Shown here one piece after another: positions 7,295 through 15,306 of a stretch of 25,205 bases of DNA. The stretch covers positions 434 through 25,638 of the forward strand of contig DDUQ01000145.1 of NCBI GenBank assembly GCA_002344885.1, written 5' to 3'. This DNA is from Comamonadaceae bacterium UBA2334. Lineage in GTDB: Bacteria; Pseudomonadota; Gammaproteobacteria; Burkholderiales; Burkholderiaceae_C. Position numbers and translations under genes: made by a program. Positions within the stretch are counted from its first letter, which is position 1, and every line of letters starts with the position of its first letter. Below the pieces are notes generated by a model. It worked only from the letters and a program-made list of their open reading frames with translations, made no database searches and was not told the DNA's origin.

Positions 7295-8107
7295 TCAGGG
7301 CCGTTCGCCAGCAGCCAACCGTTGCTCGATCAGCGCCAGCGCAGGCAACAGATCGGCCACGGTGTCGATGACCAGATGGGCACCCACTTGCTTGAACACA
7401 CCGCTCACGCGGTGGCGCGTGGCTTCGCGCTCGGCAGGTGTGGCCGCCTCAAACTCGGCCAGCGTCCAGCCTGCGGGGCTGCCTGACAGCGCCAGGCCGA
7501 TGGTCCACATGCCTGCGTTGCGGCCTTCGGCAATGCCGGGCACGGTGTCGTCCACCTTCACGCAATGCGACACGGCACCAATGGCCAGTCGCTGCACACA
7601 CTCCAGCGCCATCCACGGGCCGGGGCGGGCACCGGCGGGCAAGTCGTCAGCGCACAGGGTGCAGTCGGGGGTGTAACCCTGCTCGGTGGCCAGGGTCATC
7701 AGGCGCGTCATCACCTGGCGCGGATAGCCCGTGGTGGAGCCGATTTTGTAACCTTGCTGGCGCAGGCTTTGCACCACGTCCAGCGCGCCGGGAATGAGCG
7801 CGCTGTGCAGGCCCACACGCTCCACCTGCAAGGGAATGAAGGTCTCGTAAATGTGGCGGATGTCGGCCTCGCCCATGGGCTTGCCGAACCGGGCTTGCCA
7901 GCGTGCGCCGATGACCGGGTCGTTGCCCAGCGCCTCGATGTGCTGCCACTTGCCCAGGCCCATGGGGCCACGGGCCTCGTCCAGCGTCAGGTCAAAGTCA
8001 AACGCGGTTTTGAACGCGTCTACAAAAATCTGGGTGGGGGCAAACGAGCCGAAATCGACGATGGTGCCGGCCCAGTCAAAAATGACGGCTTCGAGGGTGC
8101 GTTGCAT
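7295..8107 (-). CDS. phnX: Phosphonoacetaldehyde hydrolase (phosphonatase)
   Basis: This 270-residue HAD-superfamily enzyme hydrolyses phosphonoacetaldehyde to acetaldehyde and phosphate, the last step of AEP breakdown. Key residues are visible: nucleophile Asp11 in FDWAGT, Lys53 in GLGKWQHI (the Schiff-base lysine, at the same number as in the Bacillus enzyme), Arg161 in GARPGPWM, and Asp186/Asp187 in KVDDTVPGI for magnesium binding. ATG 8107 has GGAG 7 nt upstream. It is the last gene of the minus-strand phosphonate operon, 27 nt after the FAD oxidoreductase. Length and motifs are complete, so it should be active. Confidence 0.96.
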   Translation of the reverse strand: MQRTLEAVIFDWAGTIVDFGSFAPTQIFVDAFKTAFDFDLTLDEARGPMGLGKWQHIEALGNDPVIGARWQARFGKPMGEADIRHIYETFIPLQVERVGLHSALIPGALDVVQSLRQQGYKIGSTTGYPRQVMTRLMTLATEQGYTPDCTLCADDLPAGARPGPWMALECVQRLAIGAVSHCVKVDDTVPGIAEGRNAGMWTIGLALSGSPAGWTLAEFEAATPAEREATRHRVSGVFKQVGAHLVIDTVADLLPALALIEQRLAAGERP

Positions 8108-8134
8108 GGTGTGTCTCCAAAAGGTTGTGGCGGT

Positions 8135-9370
8135 TCAGCCAGATGTTTTGCTTGCCCGTGCGGCGGCACAGGCGGCAAGGAAATCGGCGGCGAAGGGGTC
8201 GAAATGGCCACGCCGCCCTGGCGCGCAGGGCAACGGGTTGACGAAGGGTGGCGTGCCACGAACCAGCTCGCCCACCAGCCGCCCCACCCCACCGGCAAAA
8301 CTGATGCCCGAGCCGTTGCAGCCGCTGGCCACGAACAAGCCTTTAACGTGGGGCGCAGCACCGACCACCAGTTGGCCGTCGGGCGTGTAGTTGCTGGGCC
8401 CGGTCAGGTAGTGGGCAATGCCCAGGGTGTTCAGGGCGGGGAAGTAGGGGGCCAGTTCGTCGGCACCGTCGGTCAGGTTGCCCCAGCCGTCGGCATCGCG
8501 CGTGTCGAACACAAAGCCCGTCAGGTCGGCTGGCAAGGTGCGTGGGTCGGCCACTTGCTGCTGGCGCTCGCGCATGCCGAACAGCAAAGCGCCAACTTCG
8601 GGTCGGGCATAGGCGCGCACGGCAGGCATGAGGACGATGGCACCGTCACGCGGGAACAGGGGTGACGGCTCGGTGATCCAGTACTGGCTGCGCACAGGTG
8701 CCATGGGCAGCGGCAGGCCAAGCGGGGCGCTGAGCAGGTTGGCCCACGCACCGGCGGCATTCACCACAGTTCGGGCAGGCAAGCGGCGGCAGTCGGCCAG
8801 ACCAACGCCCTGGATGCACAGGTCTTCCACCAGGATGTGCGTCGCCTCGGCCGCTTCAACCTGCACACCTTGCGCGCAGGCTGCACGAAGCAGTGCGGTG
8901 GCAAACAAATAGGGTTCAACGTAGCAATCGTCCGGGAACAGCACAGCATGGTCAAACGACGATGGCGCCAACCAGGGTGCCCGCGCCAATGCGTCTGTGT
9001 GGCTGAGCCAAGTGCACGCAATGCCGTGCGCAGCAGCCAGGTCGGCACGGGCTTGCAACACATGGAGATGGCTGGTGGGTGCCACATGCAGGGCACCCAC
9101 GGTGTGTCGCCCAATGTCTTCGTCGTACACCTGCTCCAGCTCGGTGATGGTTCGCAGTGTCTGTTGGGCCAGCACCATCTGGTCGGGCTTGTCGCGTACC
9201 TGCGTGACGAGCGCGGCCGCTCGGCTGGTGGCACCGGCTGCGGGTTGCAGCCGCTCCAACAGCAACACACGCTCGCCCAGCCCGTTGCGGGCCAGGTCAT
9301 AGGCCACCGCAGCGCCAAAAACGCCGCCGCCGATGATCAGGATGTCGCGGTCAGTTGCGGAAGTACCCAT
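8135..9370 (-). CDS. FAD-dependent oxidoreductase (DAO/glycine-oxidase family) of a phosphonate operon
   Basis: This 411-residue protein has an N-terminal Rossmann FAD-binding motif IIGGGVFGAAVAYDLA (about residues 12-27), LLLERLQPAAGATSRAAA after it, the mid-protein VVNAAGAWAN, and a C-terminal FAD-contact stretch LFVASGCNGSGISFAGGVGRLVGE. It belongs to the DAO superfamily. It starts 3 nt after the phnW stop and sits 27 nt before phnX, so it is co-transcribed with AEP-degrading enzymes. FAD oxidoreductases recurrent in such clusters have been reported to deaminate AEP or N-methyl-AEP oxidatively to phosphonoacetaldehyde; assignment of that activity here is inference from context and family. 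The RBS is weak (GAGG very close to ATG), consistent with coupling to phnW translation. Confidence 0.85.
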   Translation of the reverse strand: MGTSATDRDILIIGGGVFGAAVAYDLARNGLGERVLLLERLQPAAGATSRAAALVTQVRDKPDQMVLAQQTLRTITELEQVYDEDIGRHTVGALHVAPTSHLHVLQARADLAAAHGIACTWLSHTDALARAPWLAPSSFDHAVLFPDDCYVEPYLFATALLRAACAQGVQVEAAEATHILVEDLCIQGVGLADCRRLPARTVVNAAGAWANLLSAPLGLPLPMAPVRSQYWITEPSPLFPRDGAIVLMPAVRAYARPEVGALLFGMRERQQQVADPRTLPADLTGFVFDTRDADGWGNLTDGADELAPYFPALNTLGIAHYLTGPSNYTPDGQLVVGAAPHVKGLFVASGCNGSGISFAGGVGRLVGELVRGTPPFVNPLPCAPGRRGHFDPFAADFLAACAAARASKTSG

Positions 9371-9373
9371 GCC

Positions 9374-10495
9374 TCAGTTGCCCACGGCCACCTTCATGTC
9401 GCGCAGTGTGGCGCCCACGGCATCGACCACTTTTTGCATGTCGAGCGGTGTCAACGCGCCGATGCAGCCCACGCGGAAGGTGTCCACCTCGGTCAGCTTG
9501 CCCGGATACAAAATGAACCCGCGCGCACGCACGGCCTGATAGAACGCCTGAAAGTCGTAACTGCTGCTGCCAGGCGCGTGGAACGTGACGATGATGGGTG
9601 CCTGGTGCGCCGGTGCCAAAAAAGGGCGCAAGCCCAGCCCGGCCATGCCATCGACCAGCGCACGGCAATTGGCCGCATAGCGGGCGTGGCGCGCGGGCAG
9701 GCCACCTTCTTCGGCGTATTGCTCCAGGGCGCTGTGCAGGGCCACCACCACATGCGTGGGCGGCGTGAAGCGCCATTGCGTGGTCTTTTGCATGTAGGCC
9801 CACTGGTCGTGCAGGTCCATGGCCAGTGAATGGCAGTTGCCGGCAGCAGCTTCCAGCGCCGTTTTGCGGGCGATGACAAACGCCATGCCGGGCACGCCTT
9901 CCAGGCACTTGCCCGACGCTGCCACCAGCGCGGTGATGGGGGTGGTGCGCAGGTCAATGTCGATGGCGCCAAACGAGCTCATGGCATCCACAATCAGCTC
10001 GCGCCCCTGGCGGGCTACGGCGTCGGCAATGTCGGCCAAGGGGTTGAGGATGCCGGTGCCGGTTTCGCAATGCACTTGCGCCACGTGGGTGATGGACGGG
10101 TCAGCGGCCAGTGCCACCTCTATGGCCGCCGGGTCAGCCGGTTGGTCTTCGGCAAAGCGCAGCTCCACGGCGCTGCGGCCCAAATAGCCGAGGATTTTCA
10201 GAATACGTGCGCAGTACGCGCCGTTGTTGGGCACCAGCACTTTGCCGTTGCGCGGCACCAGGGTGCCCAGCGCGGCTTCCACTGAAAACGTCCCGCTGCC
10301 TTGCAGGGGCACGCACACGTGGGTGTCTGCGCCGTGGGCAATGTCCACCAGCTGGCGGCAGACGTCACCCGTCATGCGGTTGAACGCCGCGTCCCACGAA
10401 CCCCAGTCGTGCAGCATGGCCTGCTTGGTACGCAAGGTGGTGGTCAGCGGGCCGGGGGTCAGCAACAGGGGATCGCGGTCAATGAACATGGACAT
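9374..10495 (-). CDS. phnW: 2-aminoethylphosphonate--pyruvate transaminase
   Basis: This ~373-residue fold-type I PLP enzyme converts AEP and pyruvate to phosphonoacetaldehyde and alanine. Seen: the family opening DPLLLTPGPLTTTLRTKQAM and DWGSWDAAFN (about residues 8-38), the substrate loop QGSGTFSVEAALG (65-77), Asp170 in IVDAMSSFG for the pyridine nitrogen, and Lys196 in AASGKCLEGVPG for the Schiff base. Three in-frame starts are possible: GTG 10510, ATG 10495 and ATG 10489. None has a good Shine-Dalgarno sequence; I prefer 10495. It follows the permease gene by ~50 nt and precedes the FAD enzyme by 3 nt. It feeds PhnX directly. Confidence 0.94.
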   Translation of the reverse strand: MSMFIDRDPLLLTPGPLTTTLRTKQAMLHDWGSWDAAFNRMTGDVCRQLVDIAHGADTHVCVPLQGSGTFSVEAALGTLVPRNGKVLVPNNGAYCARILKILGYLGRSAVELRFAEDQPADPAAIEVALAADPSITHVAQVHCETGTGILNPLADIADAVARQGRELIVDAMSSFGAIDIDLRTTPITALVAASGKCLEGVPGMAFVIARKTALEAAAGNCHSLAMDLHDQWAYMQKTTQWRFTPPTHVVVALHSALEQYAEEGGLPARHARYAANCRALVDGMAGLGLRPFLAPAHQAPIIVTFHAPGSSSYDFQAFYQAVRARGFILYPGKLTEVDTFRVGCIGALTPLDMQKVVDAVGATLRDMKVAVGN

Positions 10496-10545
10496 GGTCA
10501 GGTCAGGCACAAAGAAATGAAAACGGGCAACGGGGTTGCGGCAAC

Positions 10546-12255
10546 TCAGCGCGATGCCGTGCGCCAGGCCTGGTGGCGGCGCAACAGCAGGTGGGTCAGG
10601 CCCGCATGCAGCAGACTGAAAACGGCGGTGGTCAGGATGATCAGTGTGGCCATGGCGGCTGCGGGGCCGAGTTCCCCGGCCTCATCCAGGTTCAGGATGG
10701 ACACGGCGGCGGGCAAGGTGTCAGGCGAATAGAGAAACACCAGAGCCGACACGGTGGTCATGGCGTTGATGAACAGGTAACGCGAAATTTCCAGCACGGC
10801 AGGCAGACACACCGGCAGGGTGACCCGAAAGAAGGTGACCAGGCGCGACACTTTCAGCGAGGCGGACACCGCTTCAAATTCCCGGTCCAGGCTTTTGAGT
10901 GCGGTCAGTGCAGTCAAGTGGCAGGCCGAGTAGTAATGCACCACGTTGACGATGACCATGATGGCAAACGTGCGATACAGCGCACCCAGCGGGTTGTCGG
11001 GGTGGTTGAAAAACAGGATGTAGCCAATGCCCAGCACCAACCCCGGCACGCCCATGGGCAACGATGCCATGGCCTGAATGGCTGAACGCAAAGGTGAGTT
11101 CGGTTGCCCGGTTTTGTCCAGCAGGTAGGCCGTGACGAAGATGAACGGTGTGCCCAGCAAAGCTGTCAGCAACGCAATCCACAGGCTGTTGAGGTAGGCG
11201 TTGCCCACGCCGGCATCGGCCAGGCCGTAGGTGTAGTGGCCCAGCGTAGGGGCCAGGTTGTAGGGCCAGAAGGTGATGACCGAGGTGTACATGGCCATGC
11301 CCAGCACAGCCAGCATGGCGAAGGCCACCGTGGCGGTGAACAGGGTCAGCAGGCTGTCGCGCAGCACATCGCGTTTGGGCTGGTAGGGCACGGCGCGCGC
11401 CGTCATGCTGGCCTGCTGGCGGCGCTGCACCTGGCGGTCCACCACATACGCAAACATCACCGGTACCAGCAGCATCAGCGCCACCACGGCCCCGTGGCCC
11501 AGGTTCTGCTGGCCCACCGTTTGAACGTAAATTTCAACGGCCAGCACCTTGAAGTTGCCACCGATGACCTTGGGAATGCCGAACTCGCTGACCGAATAAG
11601 CAAACACCAGCATGCCGGCACTGATCAGTCCGTATTTGGCGGCGGGGAGCGTGACGGTGACAAACTTGCGCCAGCGCGAGGCACCCAGCGCATCGGCGGC
11701 TTCAAACAGCCGCCCGTCTGCCGTGGCCAGCGCCACGATGAGCACCATCAGCGCATGCGGAAAGCTGGCAAACACCGTCGCCATGATGATGCCCAGCGGG
11801 CCATACACCGAGGTGTCACCCAGCCACGACTTGAGCAAACCCTGCGTGCCAAACCACTGGATGAACGCAATGGCCCCCACCAACGACGGTCCCAACAGAG
11901 GTGACAGGCCCAGCATGCGCCACAACCCCTTGAACGGCATGCACGAGCGCTGAATGGCATAGGCATACAGGAAGGCCAATGGCACGGTGATGGCCGTGAC
12001 GGCCAGTGCCACCCAGAATGTGTTCCAGGTGGCGTCGGCCATGCCAGGGGCCGTCAGCACGTCATGAAAACGCTGAAAGCTCCAGTTGCCCTGGGCATCC
12101 AGCACGCTGTGGCCCAACAGTGCCCCCATGGGCAACAGCAAAAACACCGCCAGCACCAGCGCGGCCAGCACCAGCAGCAGGCCACTGGCGTTGACACGTG
12201 TAGACACAGACGGTGAGGTTGCCGCAGCGGTCAGTACCCGCCCCGAGGCGTTCAC
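10546..12255 (-). CDS. ABC transporter permease, two fused permease halves (2-AEP uptake)
   Basis: This ~569-residue inner-membrane protein has about twelve hydrophobic segments in two homologous halves. Each half ends in an EAA-type cytoplasmic loop: EAADALGASRWRKFVTVTLP in the first, EAVSASLKVSRLVTFFRVTLP in the second. Such fused permeases replace two separate subunits (PhnU and PhnV of the Salmonella system). The start is the GTG at 12255, which overlaps the ATPase stop as GTGA and has AGGAGG a few bases upstream; the longer open frame to 12546 lies inside the ATPase gene. With the ATPase and binding protein upstream it forms an importer. The specificity for AEP-like phosphonates is inferred from the operon. 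Confidence 0.88.
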   Translation of the reverse strand: MNASGRVLTAAATSPSVSTRVNASGLLLVLAALVLAVFLLLPMGALLGHSVLDAQGNWSFQRFHDVLTAPGMADATWNTFWVALAVTAITVPLAFLYAYAIQRSCMPFKGLWRMLGLSPLLGPSLVGAIAFIQWFGTQGLLKSWLGDTSVYGPLGIIMATVFASFPHALMVLIVALATADGRLFEAADALGASRWRKFVTVTLPAAKYGLISAGMLVFAYSVSEFGIPKVIGGNFKVLAVEIYVQTVGQQNLGHGAVVALMLLVPVMFAYVVDRQVQRRQQASMTARAVPYQPKRDVLRDSLLTLFTATVAFAMLAVLGMAMYTSVITFWPYNLAPTLGHYTYGLADAGVGNAYLNSLWIALLTALLGTPFIFVTAYLLDKTGQPNSPLRSAIQAMASLPMGVPGLVLGIGYILFFNHPDNPLGALYRTFAIMVIVNVVHYYSACHLTALTALKSLDREFEAVSASLKVSRLVTFFRVTLPVCLPAVLEISRYLFINAMTTVSALVFLYSPDTLPAAVSILNLDEAGELGPAAAMATLIILTTAVFSLLHAGLTHLLLRRHQAWRTASR

Positions 12256-13319
12256 GCGGCCTCCTGCATGGGGTGCAGCCGCTCTTTGGGCAGGCCGATG
12301 CGCACGCGGGAACCGATCTCTATCGGTCGTCCATCCAGGTAGTTGCTGGAAAACTGCGCCACCAATGCTGGCATGCCGGTGTGCAGCGGGTTCAGCGTGA
12401 CCAGCGTGAACGCACCCAGGAACTCCTGCTTGTCCACGGTGGCCAGCAAACTGTTGTGGGTGGCCTCCAGCGGGTCCAGCAGGCGGATGTCTTCCGGCCT
12501 CAGGTAGAAGCGGTAGGCCTTGCCGGGCTGCAGCGTCGCATCGCACTGCAGGCTCAGGCCGTGGTGGACGATGGTGTCAGCCGCCGACGCCTCTCCCTGA
12601 ATGAGGTTGCCACGGCCAATGAAATCGGCCACAAAGTCGTTGGCGGGGCGGTGGTAAATGGTTTGCGGATCGCCCATCTGCTGTATGCGGCCACTTCGCA
12701 TGACCACAATGCGGTCGGCCATCGACAAGGCCTCTTCCTGGTCATGCGTGACCATGACGGTGGTCACGCCCAGGCGCTGCTGCAGTTTGCGGATTTCGGT
12801 GCGCAGGCGCACCCGCTCGATGGCATCGAGCGCCGACAACGGCTCGTCCAGAAACAGCAAGTCGGGCCGCGTGGCCAGCGCACGCGCCAGGGCAATGCGC
12901 TGCTGCTGCCCGCCAGACAGTTGCGCGGGGTACTTGTTTTCGGTGCCGGGCAAGCCCACCAGGGCCAGCATCTCGTCCACACGCTGGCGAAAGGCCTCAC
13001 GTCCCTGGCGTTTGTTGTTCAGCCCATAGGCCACGTTCTGGCCCACGTTCAAATTGGGAAACAGCGCATACGACTGGAACACGATGCCATAGTCACGCTG
13101 CGCGGGCGGCAGGCGGGAGATGTCCCGCCCGGCATGGATGATCTGACCCTGGTCCTGCATTTCCAAACCAGCCAGGGTCCTCAACAGGGTGGTTTTGCCG
13201 CAGCCCGACGGGCCCAGCAACACCACAAACTCACCTTTCTGCACATCCAGGTCAATCGCGTCGAGCGCCACGAATGCGCCAAATCGCTTGCCGATGCCGC
13301 GTACCTGCAAATGGCTCAT
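12252..13319 (-). CDS. phnT: ABC transporter ATP-binding protein (2-AEP uptake, PhnT-like)
   Basis: This 355-residue ATPase has Walker A GPSGCGKTT (36-44), Q-loop in VFQSYALFP, signature LSGGQQ (134-139), Walker B LLFLDEP (154-160) and H-loop His192 in VTHD. The region after ~240 is a TOBE-type regulatory domain, with GKAYRFYLRPEDIRLL matching the MalK/PotA/FbpC group. It would energise the fused permease whose GTG start overlaps this stop. It begins 40 nt after the binding-protein gene. All catalytic motifs are intact. PhnT is the Salmonella name for the AEP ATPase; naming here relies on the operon. Confidence 0.92.
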   Translation of the reverse strand: MSHLQVRGIGKRFGAFVALDAIDLDVQKGEFVVLLGPSGCGKTTLLRTLAGLEMQDQGQIIHAGRDISRLPPAQRDYGIVFQSYALFPNLNVGQNVAYGLNNKRQGREAFRQRVDEMLALVGLPGTENKYPAQLSGGQQQRIALARALATRPDLLFLDEPLSALDAIERVRLRTEIRKLQQRLGVTTVMVTHDQEEALSMADRIVVMRSGRIQQMGDPQTIYHRPANDFVADFIGRGNLIQGEASAADTIVHHGLSLQCDATLQPGKAYRFYLRPEDIRLLDPLEATHNSLLATVDKQEFLGAFTLVTLNPLHTGMPALVAQFSSNYLDGRPIEIGSRVRIGLPKERLHPMQEAA

Positions 13320-13359
13320 GTGACGCTTCTTTCAGATGGAGCTGGATGCACGGGTGCGC

Positions 13360-14391
13360 TTACCTGCGGGGCTCAGACTTGGACGCGTAGCGCTTTTGCC
13401 ACTCGGCCAGCACTGTGTCGCGGTTCTGGGCCATCCACTGGAAGTCGTTCTTGACCAGACGCTTTTCATAGTCAATGGGCACATGCTTCAAGCGTGTGGC
13501 GATGCCCGGAATGGCGGTGATGGCGAAGTTTTTGGCGTACAGCTCATTGGCTTCTCGGGTCGAGGCCCAGTCGGCCAGCTTTTTGGCGGCGTCGAGCTTC
13601 GGTGTGCCCTTCACGATGCCGGTGGATTCCAGGTCCCAACCCAGGCCTTCTTTGGGGAACAGCACGTCGATGGGCGCGCCTTTTTCGCGGATCACGTTGG
13701 CACGGTATTCAAACGAAATGCCCACCGGGAACTCGCCGGCACCGGCCATCACGCAGGGCTTGGAGCCCGAGTGGGTGTACACGGCAATGTTCTGGTGCAA
13801 GCCATCCATGTACTCCCAACCGCCTTTTTCGCCAAACATTTGCAGCCACGCGGTCACATCCAGAAATCCGGTGCCCGATGAGGCGGGGTTGGGCATCACG
13901 ACCTTGCCCTTGAATTCGGGGCGCAGCAGGTCTTTCCAGCTTTCGATCTTGGGCAAACCCTGCTTCATGGCCTCGGCCACGTTGTAGCAAATGGCGGCAC
14001 CGAAGACATTCATGCCCACCCAGGAAGGGTTGGCACCGCCGGACGTGAAACGGGGGTTGATGGCTTTCAGGTTCGCGGGCGCATAAGGCTGCAGCAGGCC
14101 CTCACGTTCAAACACGGCCATGCTGGAAGCGGCCACGCCCATCACCACGTCAGCCACCGGCTTGGCTTTTTCGGCCAGGAACTTGGCGGTGATGATTCCG
14201 GTGGAGTCGCGCGTCCACTTGATTTCGATGTCGGGGTTCGACTTGTTGAAGGCCTCCTGGTAGGCCTTGATCTGGTCGGTTTCCAGCGCGGTGTACACGT
14301 TCAGCACGGTTTTCTGCGCGAAAGCGGGCAAGGCCACGGCTGCCGCCACGGCAACGGCCAACAGTGGCCTGACAAAAGATTTGACGTTCAT
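13360..14391 (-). CDS. phnS: Periplasmic substrate-binding protein (2-AEP uptake, PhnS-like)
   Basis: This 343-residue protein has a clear Sec signal peptide (residues 1-25, MNVKSFVRPLL with an Ala/Val core and cleavage after AFA). The mature protein begins QKTVLNVYTALETDQIKAY, as in the iron/spermidine-type extracellular binding proteins that include putative AEP-binding PhnS. ATG 14391 has GGAG 7 nt upstream. It is the first gene of the minus-strand phosphonate operon, next to the regulatory palindrome, and should be the most abundant transporter part. The ligand (AEP or a derivative) is inferred from neighbours; iron-like ligands are less likely in this context. Confidence 0.92.
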   Translation of the reverse strand: MNVKSFVRPLLAVAVAAAVALPAFAQKTVLNVYTALETDQIKAYQEAFNKSNPDIEIKWTRDSTGIITAKFLAEKAKPVADVVMGVAASSMAVFEREGLLQPYAPANLKAINPRFTSGGANPSWVGMNVFGAAICYNVAEAMKQGLPKIESWKDLLRPEFKGKVVMPNPASSGTGFLDVTAWLQMFGEKGGWEYMDGLHQNIAVYTHSGSKPCVMAGAGEFPVGISFEYRANVIREKGAPIDVLFPKEGLGWDLESTGIVKGTPKLDAAKKLADWASTREANELYAKNFAITAIPGIATRLKHVPIDYEKRLVKNDFQWMAQNRDTVLAEWQKRYASKSEPRR

Positions 14392-14503
14392 GGAAATGCT
14401 CCGGTTGGTAGGGATGTGACGGGCCTGTTCACAAGGCTGACATGTGCTGTCGGCACCATGCAATGGGCTGAACCGGGCGCAAGCGTATCCTTCAAATGTG
14501 TCA

Positions 14504-14524
14504 GATTGTTGACAATCAACAATC
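14504..14524. promoter_or_regulatory. Perfect 9-3-9 palindrome, probable operator of the GntR/FCD regulator
   Basis: GATTGTTGA (14504-14512), CAA, TCAACAATC (14516-14524) is an exact inverted repeat. It sits in the divergent region between phnS (start 14391) and the GntR gene (start 14572). A good -10 hexamer TACAAT at 14537-14542 follows, so the palindrome covers the -35 zone of the regulator promoter. FCD-type GntR proteins bind short dyads of this kind, so repression of both arms until an inducer binds is likely. Confidence 0.65.
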
Positions 14525-14571
14525 CTTGAATCTGCCTACAATGCCAACCGGATTCACTGCCCACCGACCAC

Positions 14572-15306
14572 ATGAACACTGCTGCCAACGCGTCCCACAC
14601 AGGGTCATCCGAACAGGCACTTGCACTGGTGCAAAGCACTTCACTGACGCGGCTGGTGGCGGAATCCATCGAAGAGCAGGTGCTGACAGGTGAGCTCCGC
14701 CCCGGCCAGAAGCTGAACGAAATGACACTGGCACAACGCTTCGGCATTTCGCGCGGCCCGCTGCGCGAGGCGTTGAGGCTGCTGGAGGAAACGGGCCTGA
14801 TCCGGCAGGAGAAGAACCGGGGTGCCCATGTGCGGGTGATTCCGCTGTCAGAAGCGGCTGACCTGTACGACGTGCGTGCAGGCCTGGATGCAACCGCAGG
14901 CCGCCTGCTGGCCGAGCGCATCACGCCCGAACAGCTGCGCACGCTGCGCGACATGACCGAGGCCATGAAGGCCGTGCCGCCCGATGCGGTAGACCGGTTT
15001 CACGAGCTGAACCTGGGTTTTCACGACTGCATCGTCACCATGACCGGCAACCCGGTGCTGTGCGACCAGTACCGCAGGTTGACCAAGCTGCTGGCCCTGT
15101 TCCGCCGCCGCAACCTGATGGCACCCATGGCCATACCGCACTTTGCAGAGGAGCACAGCGCCATCGTTGACCTGCTGGCGGCCCGCAACGGCCCTGCTGT
15201 GGCCGAAGCCCTGTTTGCCCATGCACAGGGTGGCCGACAGCGCATGCTGCGCGACGGCGAACTCGCCGCAGCCCAAGCCCACGGCGACACCACGGTGCGC
15301 CCATGA
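14572..15306 (+). CDS. GntR-family regulator, FCD subfamily (phosphonate locus)
   Basis: This 244-residue protein has an N-terminal winged helix (about residues 20-90) with LRPGQKLNEMTLAQRFGISRGPLREALRLLEETGLI, the diagnostic GntR pattern. The C-terminal FCD ligand domain (about 95-225) has D.Y.VRAGLDATAGRLLAE and metal-type residues in ELNLGFHDCIV and AEEHSAIVDLL. It is divergent from the transporter/catabolic operon and overlaps the next gene by ATGA. It probably represses the locus at the adjacent palindrome and responds to a phosphonate or its product, which is inference. ATG 14572 is used although no clear Shine-Dalgarno precedes it. It is distinct from the HutC-type PhnF regulators. Confidence 0.9.
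   Translation: MNTAANASHTGSSEQALALVQSTSLTRLVAESIEEQVLTGELRPGQKLNEMTLAQRFGISRGPLREALRLLEETGLIRQEKNRGAHVRVIPLSEAADLYDVRAGLDATAGRLLAERITPEQLRTLRDMTEAMKAVPPDAVDRFHELNLGFHDCIVTMTGNPVLCDQYRRLTKLLALFRRRNLMAPMAIPHFAEEHSAIVDLLAARNGPAVAEALFAHAQGGRQRMLRDGELAAAQAHGDTTVRP

Noticed and set aside
12256..12546. N-terminal extension of the permease frame into the ATPase gene
   Set aside because: GTG at 12255 has an AGGAGG ribosome-binding site and the normal stop-start overlap; the extension is out-of-frame ATPase sequence.
12213..13454. 413-codon plus-strand frame opposite the ABC ATPase
   Set aside because: The ATPase on the other strand has every catalytic motif; the plus-strand product resembles nothing and is typical antisense in high-GC DNA.
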